Part shown: piece after piece, positions 15,502-24,395 of the stretch
How the letters are laid out: each line of letters starts with the position of its first letter
Numbering within the stretch: position 1 is the stretch's first letter
NCBI GenBank assembly: GCA_002347485.1
Contig: DDXM01000016.1
Coordinates: forward strand, 1-44,632
DNA length: 44,632 nucleotides
Direction of reading: 5' to 3'
Origin: Anaerolineaceae bacterium UBA2260
Lineage (GTDB): Bacteria; Chloroflexota; Anaerolineae; Anaerolineales; Anaerolineaceae
Notes under the pieces: model-generated
Told to the model about the DNA's origin: nothing
Database searches by the model: none
What the model saw: only the letters and a program-made list of their open reading frames with translations
Made by a program: the position numbers and the translations under genes

Positions 15502-18500
15502 ATGAGCGAAAACGACCCGACCAACAACCCCATCGAAGAACCGGAGGACGTCTCCCTTCCGGACAATTCCGTGCTGGGTAGAACTCAGCCTTTACCGAAT
15601 CCGGAAGAACCGCCCGGGTATGAATGGCAGCAACTGGATGAGGAAATAAATATTTCTGATACCAAACCTATCGCGAATGTTAATGGGCAGGAAGACGCTG
15701 CCACTGACATCAACGCGCCTTCTAGCAACCTGAACGGTGCCACGGTTAAGGTAAATCTCAAAGATAAAAACACCCCGCCGCCGGGCAGCAACGACGCGCT
15801 TCCCGCGAAGGTGGATGAAGTGGATCTATCAGCCACGCGCGTTACCTCTTCCGCACTGCATGTGAACCGGGGACCTTTTCAAAAGCAGGGGAGGGAACAG
15901 CTCACCGGCCAAGACCCGGGCGCGCAACACCCGCAATCCAAACCGATGAACGATACGAAACAACCCAGCGTTGCGCCATCGGCCAGGGCAGGTAACAATC
16001 ACACGGCGGTAAAAACGACTTCTGTGAATGGTGGAAGGCAAGGGACGCCACAAGCCAAAAAAAACCGCTTTGATTACAGCGGCTGTGCGATCAAAGTGCT
16101 GGTAATTTTTCTGTTCCTGGCGGTAGTGGGCATCGTTATCGCCGGTGTTTTCTTTGTTTTCCAGTACTTTACCATCGCTTCCACGCTTCCGGATATCGAG
16201 GAAATACAGAACTACGCTTCGCAATTTGAAACGACGCGTTTCTATGACCGCAACGGGCAGATGATCTATGAAATGATCGACCCCAACGCCGGGCGTAGAA
16301 CCTACACCAAACTGGAAGACATTTCGCCTTACGTGGTGGCTGCCACCATCGCCATCGAGGACAAAGAGTTCTACAACCATCCTGGATTTGACATTATCGC
16401 CCTCACGCGCGCGATGATCGCCAATTACACTAGCGGCGAAGTCGTCTCGGGCGCTTCCACGATCACCCAACAACTCGCCCGCACGTTGTTCTTCACGCCA
16501 GAAGAGCGTGTGGAGATCTCCTACAGGCGCAAGGCCAAGGAGATCATCCTCTCGTCGGAAATCACCCGCCGCTATTCAAAGGACGAGATCCTAGAGCTGT
16601 ACTTGAACGAGATCAACTATGGGAATATGGCGTACGGCATCCAGGCAGCGGCGGAAACCTATTTCAATATCAACGCCAAAGACTTGACCCTCGCGCAAGC
16701 TGCTTTTCTTGCTGGCCTTCCCCAAGCGCCCAGCGTATATGATATCTTCAACAACCGCGACGCAACCCTGAACCGAAACAAGCAGGTGCTCATTGCCATG
16801 TACAACCTGAGCCAGGAACGGGATTGTATCGATGTGAGTAACAGCACTGAACCGGTGTGCCTGTCGGCACAGCAGGCAGCTGATGCCTATGTCGAGATTG
16901 AAAATTACGAATTCAAGCGGCGCGCCAATCCCATGGTCTACCCGCACTGGGTGACTTACATCCGCTACCTGTTGGAGACCCAATACGACCCGCAACTTAT
17001 CTATCACTCCGGGTTTAGGGTTTATACAACCCTCGACCCCTTCATTCAGAAAGAAGCCGATCGCATCGTAAAGGAACAGGTTGCAGCCCTGGCGGATAAG
17101 AAAGCCACGGACGGCGCGCTGGTGGCGCTGAACCCGAAGACCGGCGAGATTCTGGCGATGACTGGGTCGGCTGATTTTTACAATGACGCGATCGCAGGTC
17201 AAATCAACATGGCGCTGCGCCCGCGGCAACCGGGCTCTTCCATCAAACCGCTGACTTACGCCGCGGCTTTTGAAAAGGGTTGGACGCCGGCGACCATCCT
17301 GTGGGATGTGCCCAGCGAGTTCCCGCCTTCGGGCGACCCCAATGATACGCGCGACCCCTACAAACCAGTGAATTACGACGGGAAATTTCATGGACCGGTA
17401 AGCGCGCGCTCTGCGCTGGCCAATTCATACAACGTGCCCGCGGTTAAGGTCCTGGAGTACGTCGGTATTTATGACAATCCCAACATCGAGGGGGAGGATG
17501 GCTTGCTCGCATTCGCCCGCCGCCTGGGCATTACCACGCTCACGCAGAATGACTACGGGCTTGCCCTCACGCTGGGTGGCGGCGAAGTAACGCTATTTGA
17601 TATGACCTCGGCATTCGGCGTTTTTGCCACCAACGGGCAAAAGGTTGAACCCGTGGCGATCACACGCATCGAAGACCACAATGGCAACGTGATTTTCGAA
17701 GCCAAGCCACCAGAGGCAAGGCAGGTGATGCGAGCCGAGCATGCGTACCTCATCACATCAATCCTGTCAGACAGTGCGGCGCGGGCGCCCATGTTTGGTA
17801 CCAATTCCATCCTCAACCTGTCCTTCCCGGCGGCGGCCAAGACCGGCACCACAGATGAATATCGCGACAACTGGACCATCGGGTACACCCCTGACCTGGT
17901 AACGGGTGTATGGGTGGGCAACGCAGATAACACTCCAATGGTGGATACCTCAGGCGTATCGGGCGCTGCGCCAATCTGGGCAGAATTTATGCAGATCGTT
18001 GTTCCGTACCTGACCGCGAACAATCCCTCGAATTTTGCACGCCCCGAGGGTATCATCGAAAAACAGGTTTGTGTTTACTCCGGTACTGAACCCTCAGAAT
18101 CCTGTACCAGGACCACGACGGAGTTGTTCGCGGCGGATAACCCTCCTCCCGGCAAGGAAAATGATCTGTGGCAAAAGGTCACCCTTGATACCTGGACGAA
18201 TCTGAAGGTTTCAAGCGCTTGTGAGGGGTTCACCACGGAAAAGCTTGTGCTGAACGTGACCGATAAATGGGCGAAGAAGTGGCTTGATGAAACACCGCAG
18301 GGTGAAGCCTGGCTGGAAGCGGTCGGATTCAAGCGGCCGGTCATTTACATGCCCAAACGCGAATGCCGGGCTGATGATCCCCGGCCTATTTTGTTATTCG
18401 TGGGTCTCGAAGACGAGCAGGTGATCACGACGGACACTCTGGATATTTATGCCGTGATCAATGCCACAGCGAACTTCAAGGAGTTTTACCTGGAGTATGG

Positions 18501-18882
18501 GGTTGGCCGGCAGCCTACCGAGTGGAAAGTGCTGGTGGAGCCTGGCGGTTCGATCTCAGAGGAACCACAGAAAATTCTCACCTGGGATATGACGCAGGTG
18601 GAAGTGGGCACTGTGACACTGCGTCTCTTTATGCGCTCGAATAACAACGGGCACGCTGAAAAATTGTTGCGGTTGAAAATCGAGGTGCCCACGCGCACAC
18701 CCACACCCACAAAGACGCCCAAACCGACCAAGACGCCGACGCTGACGCCAACAGAGACGCCGACGCCAACAGAGACGCCGACGCCAACAGAGACGCCGAC
18801 ACCAACAGAGGCGCTGACGCCAGAACCCTCTGACCCGCCTGAATCGTGTGCATGGCCTCCATTTTGCATGCTTTTCCCATAA
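15502..18882 (+). CDS. Class A penicillin-binding protein (PBP1A family)
   Basis: A bifunctional peptidoglycan synthase of 1126 aa. A long polar cytoplasmic N-terminus (1-195) precedes one transmembrane helix (about 198-221). The GT51 glycosyltransferase follows, with catalytic E286 in EDKEFYNHPG, then GASTITQQLAR and the RKAKEIIL block. The transpeptidase has the nucleophile S579 in SSIK, SYN at 642-644 and KTG at 780-782. The C-terminus adds about 230 residues, including a beta-rich module and a Thr/Pro tail made of an 18-bp DNA repeat, ending in a Cys-containing PPESCAWPPFCMLFP. No clear Shine-Dalgarno is seen. The long cytoplasmic region is unusual for the family. Confidence 0.95.
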   Translation: MSENDPTNNPIEEPEDVSLPDNSVLGRTQPLPNPEEPPGYEWQQLDEEINISDTKPIANVNGQEDAATDINAPSSNLNGATVKVNLKDKNTPPPGSNDALPAKVDEVDLSATRVTSSALHVNRGPFQKQGREQLTGQDPGAQHPQSKPMNDTKQPSVAPSARAGNNHTAVKTTSVNGGRQGTPQAKKNRFDYSGCAIKVLVIFLFLAVVGIVIAGVFFVFQYFTIASTLPDIEEIQNYASQFETTRFYDRNGQMIYEMIDPNAGRRTYTKLEDISPYVVAATIAIEDKEFYNHPGFDIIALTRAMIANYTSGEVVSGASTITQQLARTLFFTPEERVEISYRRKAKEIILSSEITRRYSKDEILELYLNEINYGNMAYGIQAAAETYFNINAKDLTLAQAAFLAGLPQAPSVYDIFNNRDATLNRNKQVLIAMYNLSQERDCIDVSNSTEPVCLSAQQAADAYVEIENYEFKRRANPMVYPHWVTYIRYLLETQYDPQLIYHSGFRVYTTLDPFIQKEADRIVKEQVAALADKKATDGALVALNPKTGEILAMTGSADFYNDAIAGQINMALRPRQPGSSIKPLTYAAAFEKGWTPATILWDVPSEFPPSGDPNDTRDPYKPVNYDGKFHGPVSARSALANSYNVPAVKVLEYVGIYDNPNIEGEDGLLAFARRLGITTLTQNDYGLALTLGGGEVTLFDMTSAFGVFATNGQKVEPVAITRIEDHNGNVIFEAKPPEARQVMRAEHAYLITSILSDSAARAPMFGTNSILNLSFPAAAKTGTTDEYRDNWTIGYTPDLVTGVWVGNADNTPMVDTSGVSGAAPIWAEFMQIVVPYLTANNPSNFARPEGIIEKQVCVYSGTEPSESCTRTTTELFAADNPPPGKENDLWQKVTLDTWTNLKVSSACEGFTTEKLVLNVTDKWAKKWLDETPQGEAWLEAVGFKRPVIYMPKRECRADDPRPILLFVGLEDEQVITTDTLDIYAVINATANFKEFYLEYGVGRQPTEWKVLVEPGGSISEEPQKILTWDMTQVEVGTVTLRLFMRSNNNGHAEKLLRLKIEVPTRTPTPTKTPKPTKTPTLTPTETPTPTETPTPTETPTPTEALTPEPSDPPESCAWPPFCMLFP
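18745..18816 (+). repeat. 18-bp tandem repeat coding the Thr/Pro tail of the PBP
   Basis: Four tandem copies of ACGCCAACAGAGACGCCG: three identical (18745, 18763, 18781) and a fourth at 18799 with three changes. Each codes TPTETP. Such a minisatellite can vary in copy number between strains without breaking the frame. Confidence 0.9.
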
Positions 18883-18918
18883 CCTGGGAGTATTTGTTCG
18901 TAACGGCTGAAAACTGCT

Positions 18919-20145
18919 TCAAGGCTTTCTTTTTCTGGGATTCAGTTGAATGGATTGGTCAGCGTTCGCGAGAAGGCTGACCTTTTGTGTATCCAGGGAC
19001 ATTACCCGGCTGTTGGCGAAGTACTCGAATTCAAAACTGGTTGGGTCACCGGCGGCTAACCCGGGGATGGGCATGAGGCGCGCTGTAAGTGGTTTATCGA
19101 GCCTCATGGAAAGCGCGGCGATGTCCATGATGACGGCTTCCAATTGATCGACGGCGGTATCCCCAGGCAGGGGAATGGTGTCCAACCCTGTGCCGCACAA
19201 GGTCGAATAAAGAAGCAGATCCTGAAGGGTCAAAATCCCCTCCCGCGCGCGTTTGGCGAGAATGGAATCTTCGAGCACAGGGAGCATCATGCCGTTGAAA
19301 CCCGCCCGCTGCCAGTTTCCGCGATCAAGGGTGTCGGCGATGATGGCCACCGCAGCAAGCGAGCCGATTCCGCCGATATGCTCCAACCCCACCTTTTCAA
19401 CTGCTCCGCCTAACGAACACCAATCCTGCGGGAAAGGAGCGGGGGAGAAGTCAAAACCCAGGAATTCGATCTCTTCATTTGAGGACAGCGAGGTAAATAT
19501 TTCGGTTAATTTCCGCGCAGTGGCTTCGAACCGGGCGAGCAGGCGCTGTCTGGCTGAATCCAGGTCGACGGCGTTTGAGAAGGCATCCTGCACAACGTCC
19601 GCACATTCCACCGCCAGCGATACCGCAGGGTTGCGATTCCCCGTGTGATAGGCGGCAGGCAGAAATGGCGTGCCGGTTGGCACGTTGGCTAACGCGGCGA
19701 AGCGCAGGTTGGCGAAGCCATCCGCGCGGAGCGTGGTCAGATCGCGGATCACCTGCGCACTGGCGCGCACCGCTGCCGGGAAGATGCGTGATTCCCCAGC
19801 GACAATGGCGCTGCTGAAAATATCCTCCGCGATGCTGAGAAATCCGGGTATGGCCGTGAAGGACCAGGGGTGGTCTGGCAAGGCAGGGCCGATCGAGAAG
19901 TAATTCCAACCCAGCCCCCGCGCCTGGTTTGCGAGCCTGGTAACCCGGCCGATCCTTTCTGTTTCTGTTAAATCTGAAAGGTAAAGCGGAAATGGAATTG
20001 TAGCCAACCGCCGTGAAAGCACGGGCATGAGTTGCTGTTCAATGGAGGATTGAAAGCGCTGACTGAACGCCGCGAGCGTTGCGAGTTGCCGATCCGCTTG
20101 CTCTGAGCGCGGGTCGATGAAGCTGGTGATCGAGCGGATCCTCAT
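18919..20145 (-). CDS. DUF711 / UPF0210 family protein
   Basis: A 408-residue protein of the DUF711 family, known across bacteria and archaea but without settled function. The N-terminus MRIRSITSFIDP and the blocks 'GFDFSPAPFPQDWCSLGGAVEKVG' and 'AGFNGMMLPVLEDSILAKRA' are typical. No signal or membrane segment is present. The ATG at 20145 overlaps the stop of the upstream RNA methyltransferase gene as ATGA, so the two are translationally coupled; the longer frame upstream reads through that gene and is discarded. Some relatives look like ThrE-unrelated, glycyl-radical-type alpha/beta barrels, but I draw no mechanism from this. Confidence 0.88.
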   Translation of the reverse strand: MRIRSITSFIDPRSEQADRQLATLAAFSQRFQSSIEQQLMPVLSRRLATIPFPLYLSDLTETERIGRVTRLANQARGLGWNYFSIGPALPDHPWSFTAIPGFLSIAEDIFSSAIVAGESRIFPAAVRASAQVIRDLTTLRADGFANLRFAALANVPTGTPFLPAAYHTGNRNPAVSLAVECADVVQDAFSNAVDLDSARQRLLARFEATARKLTEIFTSLSSNEEIEFLGFDFSPAPFPQDWCSLGGAVEKVGLEHIGGIGSLAAVAIIADTLDRGNWQRAGFNGMMLPVLEDSILAKRAREGILTLQDLLLYSTLCGTGLDTIPLPGDTAVDQLEAVIMDIAALSMRLDKPLTARLMPIPGLAAGDPTSFEFEYFANSRVMSLDTQKVSLLANADQSIQLNPRKRKP

Positions 20146-20948
20146 GAGTGCCTCTGGCGTATTGCTTCGTATAGGAGGATGGAGGCTGCCACACCCGCGT
20201 TGAGTGATTCGAATTCGCCGGGCATGGGGATATGGACCAGGTCGTCGATAAATTCGCGTGCCATTTCGCTCGCGCCTTCCGCTTCGCCTCCGACTACCAA
20301 GGCGAGGGGGGTGGCGAGGTCTGTTTGCCACATGGTGCTACCCCCGCCAGAATCTGCCAGCAAAATCCTGAGCGGTGCGGGTTGGTTCTCGATGCAATAC
20401 TGGCGGATGCGCGGCCAATCAGCTTGATGAAGGTTTAATCGGAAATGCGCACCCATCCCTGCTCGCACCACTTTCGGCATGTAAGGGTCGACACTGCCCG
20501 GGGTGAGAAAAACCACCTGCACCCCCACCGCCGCGGCGGTACGTAAAATGGTGCCCATGTTCCCCGGGTCGCGTAGCTGGTCGATGATGAGCACCAGGTT
20601 AACGCCAAGTGGGAGGGGAGCGGTGTTCTGCTGAACGATCAGCAGGATTCCCTGCGAGGTTTCTGTATCCGAAAGGCGGTCAAGCACATCCGGAATTACC
20701 GCGTGGGACTCGCAGCCATTGGCTTGAAAACCAGCGAGCAGTTCCTCGCCGCGCACGGAAAGTTGGTCGCTGTAGAGAACCAGATGCGGCCTAAGGCCCG
20801 CCGCGAATGCTTCCTCAGCCAGTCGGATGCCTTCGACGACGAAGAGACCCTGCTCCGCGCGGGTCGAACGATCTTTGAGCAGCGCGCGAACATTCTGCAC
20901 CTTTGGATTGTGAATGGAAGTGATCAGCGCTCTTTCATCGGGGACCAT
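20142..20948 (-). CDS. SpoU/TrmH family RNA 2'-O-ribose methyltransferase
   Basis: A SPOUT-class methyltransferase that methylates the 2'-OH of a ribose in rRNA or tRNA. An N-terminal L30e-like substrate-binding region (about 1-105) leads into the knotted domain with motif 1 RDPGNMGTILRTA (126-138), then the glycine-rich VVGGEAEGAS and motif 3 ESLNAGVAASILLYE near the end. Glu and Asn in these motifs are the usual catalytic and SAM-binding residues. Target base cannot be told. It lies downstream of rplT past a terminator, and no Shine-Dalgarno is visible. Confidence 0.9.
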   Translation of the reverse strand: MVPDERALITSIHNPKVQNVRALLKDRSTRAEQGLFVVEGIRLAEEAFAAGLRPHLVLYSDQLSVRGEELLAGFQANGCESHAVIPDVLDRLSDTETSQGILLIVQQNTAPLPLGVNLVLIIDQLRDPGNMGTILRTAAAVGVQVVFLTPGSVDPYMPKVVRAGMGAHFRLNLHQADWPRIRQYCIENQPAPLRILLADSGGGSTMWQTDLATPLALVVGGEAEGASEMAREFIDDLVHIPMPGEFESLNAGVAASILLYEAIRQRHS

Positions 20949-20975
20949 GCTATAAATTCTACCCCATTCGGATTA

Positions 20976-21007
20976 AAAACAAAACGGGAGGGCGTAAGCC
21001 TTCCCGT
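20976..21007 (-). terminator. Terminator behind rplT
   Basis: On the minus strand a 10-bp stem (20984-20993 with 20998-21007, one mismatch) and a 4-base loop are followed by TTTTGTTTTT (20983-20974). It closes the infC-rpmI-rplT operon. Confidence 0.85.
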
Positions 21008-21023
21008 CGATTGTTGAGTCGAG

Positions 21024-21374
21024 TTAAGCTGATTTTGCTTTTTGAATGACCGCGGTGAAAGCCTGCGGATCGCGGACGGCAAGATCAGCCAGCATTTTGC
21101 GGTTGAGTTGAATGTTTGCTTTGCGCATTGCGTGGATCAACTGGCTGTAGGATACACCGTTCTGGCGAGCGCCAGCATTAATACGGGTGATCCATAAGCG
21201 GCGAAGATCGCGTTTGCGGTTCTTGCGATCGCGTGTGGCGTACCACATGCTTTTCAAACGGGCTTCGTTGGCGCGGCGAATGAGGCGATGCCGGCTGCCA
21301 AACTGGCCTTTGGTGAAAGACAATACTCTTTTATGACGACGATGGCTGAAAGGGCCACCTTTTACACGAGCCAT
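21024..21374 (-). CDS. rplT: 50S ribosomal protein L20
   Basis: A 116-residue L20, needed early in 50S assembly and, in several bacteria, for autogenous repression of the infC operon. Typical blocks are 'MARVKGGPFSHRRHKRVL', 'MWYATRDRKNRKRDLRRLWITRINAGAR' and 'SYSQLIHAMRKANIQLNRKMLADLA'. AAGGAG lies 7 bases before the ATG. The 94-base gap to rpmI holds a small GC hairpin (CCGCA/TGCGG) that could be an operator, but this is not certain. Confidence 0.97.
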   Translation of the reverse strand: MARVKGGPFSHRRHKRVLSFTKGQFGSRHRLIRRANEARLKSMWYATRDRKNRKRDLRRLWITRINAGARQNGVSYSQLIHAMRKANIQLNRKMLADLAVRDPQAFTAVIQKAKSA

Positions 21375-21468
21375 TTCTTACTCCTTTGCGAACCCCTGGG
21401 CGCCGGTCAGTTGACCCGTTGCGAACACCCAACAGCCGCACTAATGCGGATACGATGCGTACTGGTCT

Positions 21469-21699
21469 CTACTTCTCCATGTTTGGAGCGAGACGGTTGA
21501 CGCGCTGGACGATCTTGTCTCCCTGTACGGGGACCATCTCAGTGAACAACGCTTTGGTGCGTTTCGAGGTGCGGCGGCGAAGGTGGCTTTTTCCACCCTT
21601 GGTGCGCATCAAAACGCCCGACCCGGTAAGGCGAAATCGCTTGGAAGTCGCTTTGTGGGTCTTCAATTTGAACTTACCTGATTTCATCTTGCGTGGCAC
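21469..21699 (-). CDS. rpmI: 50S ribosomal protein L35
   Basis: A 76-residue L35, longer than the usual 64-66 because of about ten extra basic residues at the N-terminus before KTHKATSKRF. The core signature 'KRFRLTGSGVLMRTKGGKSHLRRRTSKRTK' is intact. The start is a GTG at 21699, favoured over the in-frame ATG at 21687 because GAGGAG lies 6 bases before the GTG. It is second in the infC-rpmI-rplT operon. Confidence 0.95.
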   Translation of the reverse strand: MPRKMKSGKFKLKTHKATSKRFRLTGSGVLMRTKGGKSHLRRRTSKRTKALFTEMVPVQGDKIVQRVNRLAPNMEK

Positions 21700-21819
21700 A
21701 GCAAACTCCTCTCAACATTTTACGCTAATCACAGCGCAACGGCGGATTATACCAGAATTTTTCAATTCTGTCAGAAGAAAGATGATCCGGTTGATAAAGT
21801 CGGATTGGTTACGGCTGGT

Positions 21820-22386
21820 TCAGGCTTCCGCGGGTTGCTCGGTTTTTTCCTGTTCAACCACTTTCTTCTTGCCGGAACGGGTGGGTGCAAGCACCATATT
21901 CATGGTGCGGCCTTCCATGTTGGGAGCCTGCTCAATGCTCGCGACATCCGCCAGTTCTTCAGCAATTTCCTTGAGGTCTTCCAATGCGATCTCCGGGTAG
22001 GTGATCTCGCGCCCTCTGAAACGGATGGTGACCTTGACCTTGTTGCCCTCCAGCAGCCAGCGGCGCGCATCGCGCGTCTTAAAACCGCGGTGATGCTCGT
22101 TGGTCTTGGGGCGCAGGCGAATCTCTTTGACCTCGATCTTGGTCTGAGATTTGCGGGCTTCCCGTTCTTTTTTAGTCCGTTCGTAGAGGAATTTTCCAAA
22201 ATCCATCACCCGGCAAACCGGGGGATCTGAATTGGGCGCGACTTCGACCAGGTCCAGTTCAGCTTCACGGGCGATTTGTAAAGCTTTTTGTATGGGAACA
22301 ACCCCGATGTTTTCATTCTGGGGTCCGATCAAACGTACTTCGGCGACCTTGATCAACTCATTTACACGAAAATTTTGGGTACTGAT
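21820..22386 (-). CDS. infC: Translation initiation factor IF-3 with an ATC start codon
   Basis: IF-3 binds the 30S subunit, keeps 50S off and checks the start codon. The 188-residue product has both domains; 'VAEVRLIGPQNENIGVVP', 'ELDLVEVAPNSDPPVCRVMDFGKF' and 'EIRLRPKTNEHH' are typical. The conserved N-terminus STQNFRVNELIKVAE is encoded upstream of the first standard start (TTG at 22356). The only codon placed correctly behind AGGAG (22393-22397, 6-base spacing) is ATC at 22386. Unusual AUU/AUC starts of infC are known elsewhere to allow autoregulation, since IF-3 rejects non-standard starts. A promoter and a leader hairpin lie upstream. Confidence 0.93.
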   Translation of the reverse strand: MSTQNFRVNELIKVAEVRLIGPQNENIGVVPIQKALQIAREAELDLVEVAPNSDPPVCRVMDFGKFLYERTKKEREARKSQTKIEVKEIRLRPKTNEHHRGFKTRDARRWLLEGNKVKVTIRFRGREITYPEIALEDLKEIAEELADVASIEQAPNMEGRTMNMVLAPTRSGKKKVVEQEKTEQPAEA

Positions 22387-22415
22387 AGTCTTCTCCTGAT
22401 TGATAATTTTAACAG

Positions 22416-22438
22416 TAGCCCGTTCATAATACGGGCTA
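22416..22438 (-). promoter_or_regulatory. Hairpin in the infC leader
   Basis: TAGCCCGT and ACGGGCTA (22416-22423 with 22431-22438) form a perfect 8-bp stem with a 7-base loop. It would sit almost at the 5' end of the transcript and could stabilise it or act in autoregulation. No T-run follows, so it is not a terminator. Confidence 0.6.
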
Positions 22439-22449
22439 AACTAAATTTT

Positions 22450-22479
22450 ATAATACCATAAATTTGAATTCAAAGTCAA
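22450..22479 (-). promoter_or_regulatory. Promoter of the infC-rpmI-rplT operon
   Basis: TTGACT (22474-22479), an 18-base spacer and TATTAT (22450-22455) on the minus strand, giving a leader of about 55 bases before the ATC start. Confidence 0.8.
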
Positions 22480-22535
22480 TAAAAATTGCAGCCGCGTGTG
22501 TGAGGCCGCGTGCTTATTGTTAGCTTCGTTGAAAG

Positions 22536-23219
22536 TTACACTGTTAGATCGATGTATTCAAGATGGCGGTGATGACCATTGCCGATCTGGGCGTAATACC
22601 CATGGTAGTCTTCGGGCAGCAGGCTAGCGATCTCAAACATGATCGCGTCGGTGAGTTCCTGGCGCGTGTGTCGGTCAAGGCTCGAAGCGGGTGGAACCAG
22701 ACGGAAAGGTTTTCCAGCCCGTAAATTCATTTCCGTTCGTTGATTGCGGCGTATATCCAATTTGAAATTTTCGTTGCCGTAAAAAACAAATGGCAGGATG
22801 GGCGCGCCAGTACGGAGCGCGAGGTAGACGATGCCGGGGTAGCCCTGGTTAAGCCTGCCGCTGCGCGACCGGGTACCCTCCGGCGCGATGGCAATGATCT
22901 TTCCGCTGGCTAATGCCTCTTCGGCTTTTCTGAAAGCGGTGAAATCCACCTGGCCCCGCGTAATGGGGATGGCCCCCCAGGCGTTAAACAAGGTGCGCAA
23001 GAGGAAGTTATCCCACGTTTCGATTTTGGCAAAAGCGGTGAGCGGACGAGGGTGCAGGTGGCTAAAGCCGACAGGGGCATCCAACCAATTAATATGATTG
23101 GTTGCCAGGATCAGGGGTCCACGCAACGGCACCTCAGCGACCGCCGCGTCGTCAATGCGCATCAAAGTGCGCAGGATCACCTTGAGCGGTGGATTAATGT
23201 GCCTGGCAGACAATATCAT
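22536..23219 (-). CDS. plsC: 1-acyl-sn-glycerol-3-phosphate acyltransferase family protein
   Basis: An acyltransferase that adds the second fatty acid to lysophosphatidic acid to make phosphatidic acid. The catalytic motif N41-H42-x4-D47 (NHINWLD), GAIPITRG (82-89) and the PEGTRS motif (113-118) are present in order. The protein is 227 aa. Its ATG overlaps the stop of the upstream lipid kinase gene (ATGA), so the two are made together and probably act on phospholipid synthesis and recycling. Confidence 0.92.
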   Translation of the reverse strand: MILSARHINPPLKVILRTLMRIDDAAVAEVPLRGPLILATNHINWLDAPVGFSHLHPRPLTAFAKIETWDNFLLRTLFNAWGAIPITRGQVDFTAFRKAEEALASGKIIAIAPEGTRSRSGRLNQGYPGIVYLALRTGAPILPFVFYGNENFKLDIRRNQRTEMNLRAGKPFRLVPPASSLDRHTRQELTDAIMFEIASLLPEDYHGYYAQIGNGHHRHLEYIDLTV

Positions 23220-24145
23220 TCGGGTTCGACCCTGGTGATGATCTCAAGTGAGCGCGGCAGGAGTTCGATCGTGATCTGCTCACCCTCTTCGCACACGGTG
23301 ACCCCGTCCGCGTGAACGGGCAGAGTGCCTTTCAAAGCGGTGATGGTGACCTTCGCTGCCTGGCGGGTTTGCACCGCGCTTTCGGCTTCGTGAGTACCCT
23401 GCATGAATTTGCCGATCAAACCGAACATGGCCATTTGAGGAACCTCGCTGACAATACACAGGTTAAGCAACCCGTCGTTAATGTTCGCGCCCGGCGCCAT
23501 CATGAACCCTCCGCCCATCCGGCGGCCGTTCATTACCGAGACCATCAACGCGGAAATCGTCATACTGGATCCATCGAAATCAACGCGCACTTCGGGCGGT
23601 TTAAAGTAGATGAATATGGTTTTCAGCGCGGCGACCAGGTAGGAGAGCATGCCTTTTAACTTCATGCGCGCTGCCAGAAAACCGACCACAGCATCGAAGC
23701 CAACGCCCACGCCGTTGCCAAAATACAGCGCCTCCGGTTCACCGGCGACTTGAATCCTGCCAATGTCAATCCACTTGCGGGAAAGCGACGCGAGCAGGGC
23801 GCAGGAATCCTCAACGCCAGCAGGGATGTTCGCGCCGAAAGCGAAGTCATTGCCCCTGCCCACCGGGATGATTCCCATGACAGGGAAGAAACCCTCTGCC
23901 TGTTTGTGTTGCATCAAGCCGTTCAATACTTCATTGCTCGTGCCATCACCACCCGCTGCGACAATGTAATCATAACCACTTACGGCAGCTTGCCTGGCGA
24001 GTTCAGTGGCATGCCCGGGCTGCTCGGTAAGAACGATATCGTAATTGAGGTTGTTTTGGGTCAGTAATTCCCGGATACGGGGCAGCTCTTTATGCGCGGT
24101 GCCTGCGCCGGCGATCGGGTTAAGAATGATCATATATCGCGACAT
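23216..24145 (-). CDS. Diacylglycerol kinase-family lipid kinase (YegS/DagK-like)
   Basis: A kinase of the diacylglycerol/sphingosine/YegS fold. NPIAGAG (9-15) and GGDGTSNEVLNGL (65-77) are the nucleotide-binding motifs, and a beta-sandwich second domain follows, closing with 'PVHADGVTV' and 'QITIELLPRS'. It would phosphorylate diacylglycerol or a related lipid to phosphatidic acid, feeding the same pool as the coupled plsC. GGGAG lies 5 bases before the ATG. Substrate is not certain, since YegS-like members differ. Confidence 0.9.
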   Translation of the reverse strand: MSRYMIILNPIAGAGTAHKELPRIRELLTQNNLNYDIVLTEQPGHATELARQAAVSGYDYIVAAGGDGTSNEVLNGLMQHKQAEGFFPVMGIIPVGRGNDFAFGANIPAGVEDSCALLASLSRKWIDIGRIQVAGEPEALYFGNGVGVGFDAVVGFLAARMKLKGMLSYLVAALKTIFIYFKPPEVRVDFDGSSMTISALMVSVMNGRRMGGGFMMAPGANINDGLLNLCIVSEVPQMAMFGLIGKFMQGTHEAESAVQTRQAAKVTITALKGTLPVHADGVTVCEEGEQITIELLPRSLEIITRVEPE

Positions 24146-24365
24146 TTAATCTCCCGGATGGTAAGAGATTCCTCCATCGCTGGAGCGTTATGATGCATGG
24201 TGGAATCATTCGTTTACCTGATTACCAATAACACCGACCGCGCCCAAATGATACGGAAAATCCCGGGGTGGAATGACTGATTATAGTGGGTAACTGCTGG
24301 ACCGGAGTGATGGGTTTTTGGGAAGTGGTCGAAATGCGACTTGGAATCCAAAAGGTGTTCGAGTA

Positions 24366-24389
24366 CAAAAAACCACCTGATGAAGGTGG
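24366..24389 (-). terminator. Second terminator behind the tRNA remnant
   Basis: CCACC/GGTGG stem (24373-24377 with 24385-24389) with a 7-base loop, followed on the minus strand by TTTTTTG (24372-24366). It stands directly after the CCA of the decayed tRNA, as a terminator would after a live tRNA gene. Confidence 0.75.
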
Positions 24390-24395
24390 ACTTTG

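Noticed and set aside
21386..22000. Plus-strand open frame of about 200 codons across rpmI and infC
   Set aside because: It lies opposite conserved ribosomal and initiation factor genes and has no recognisable protein features.
21820..22356. IF-3 starting at TTG 22356 (MIKVAE)
   Set aside because: It would lose the conserved NFRVNE segment and has no Shine-Dalgarno; ATC at 22386 fits both.
24146..24365. Short open frames between the lipid kinase gene and the tRNA remnant
   Set aside because: They have no ribosome site or recognisable content, and some run through the tRNA remnant and terminators.
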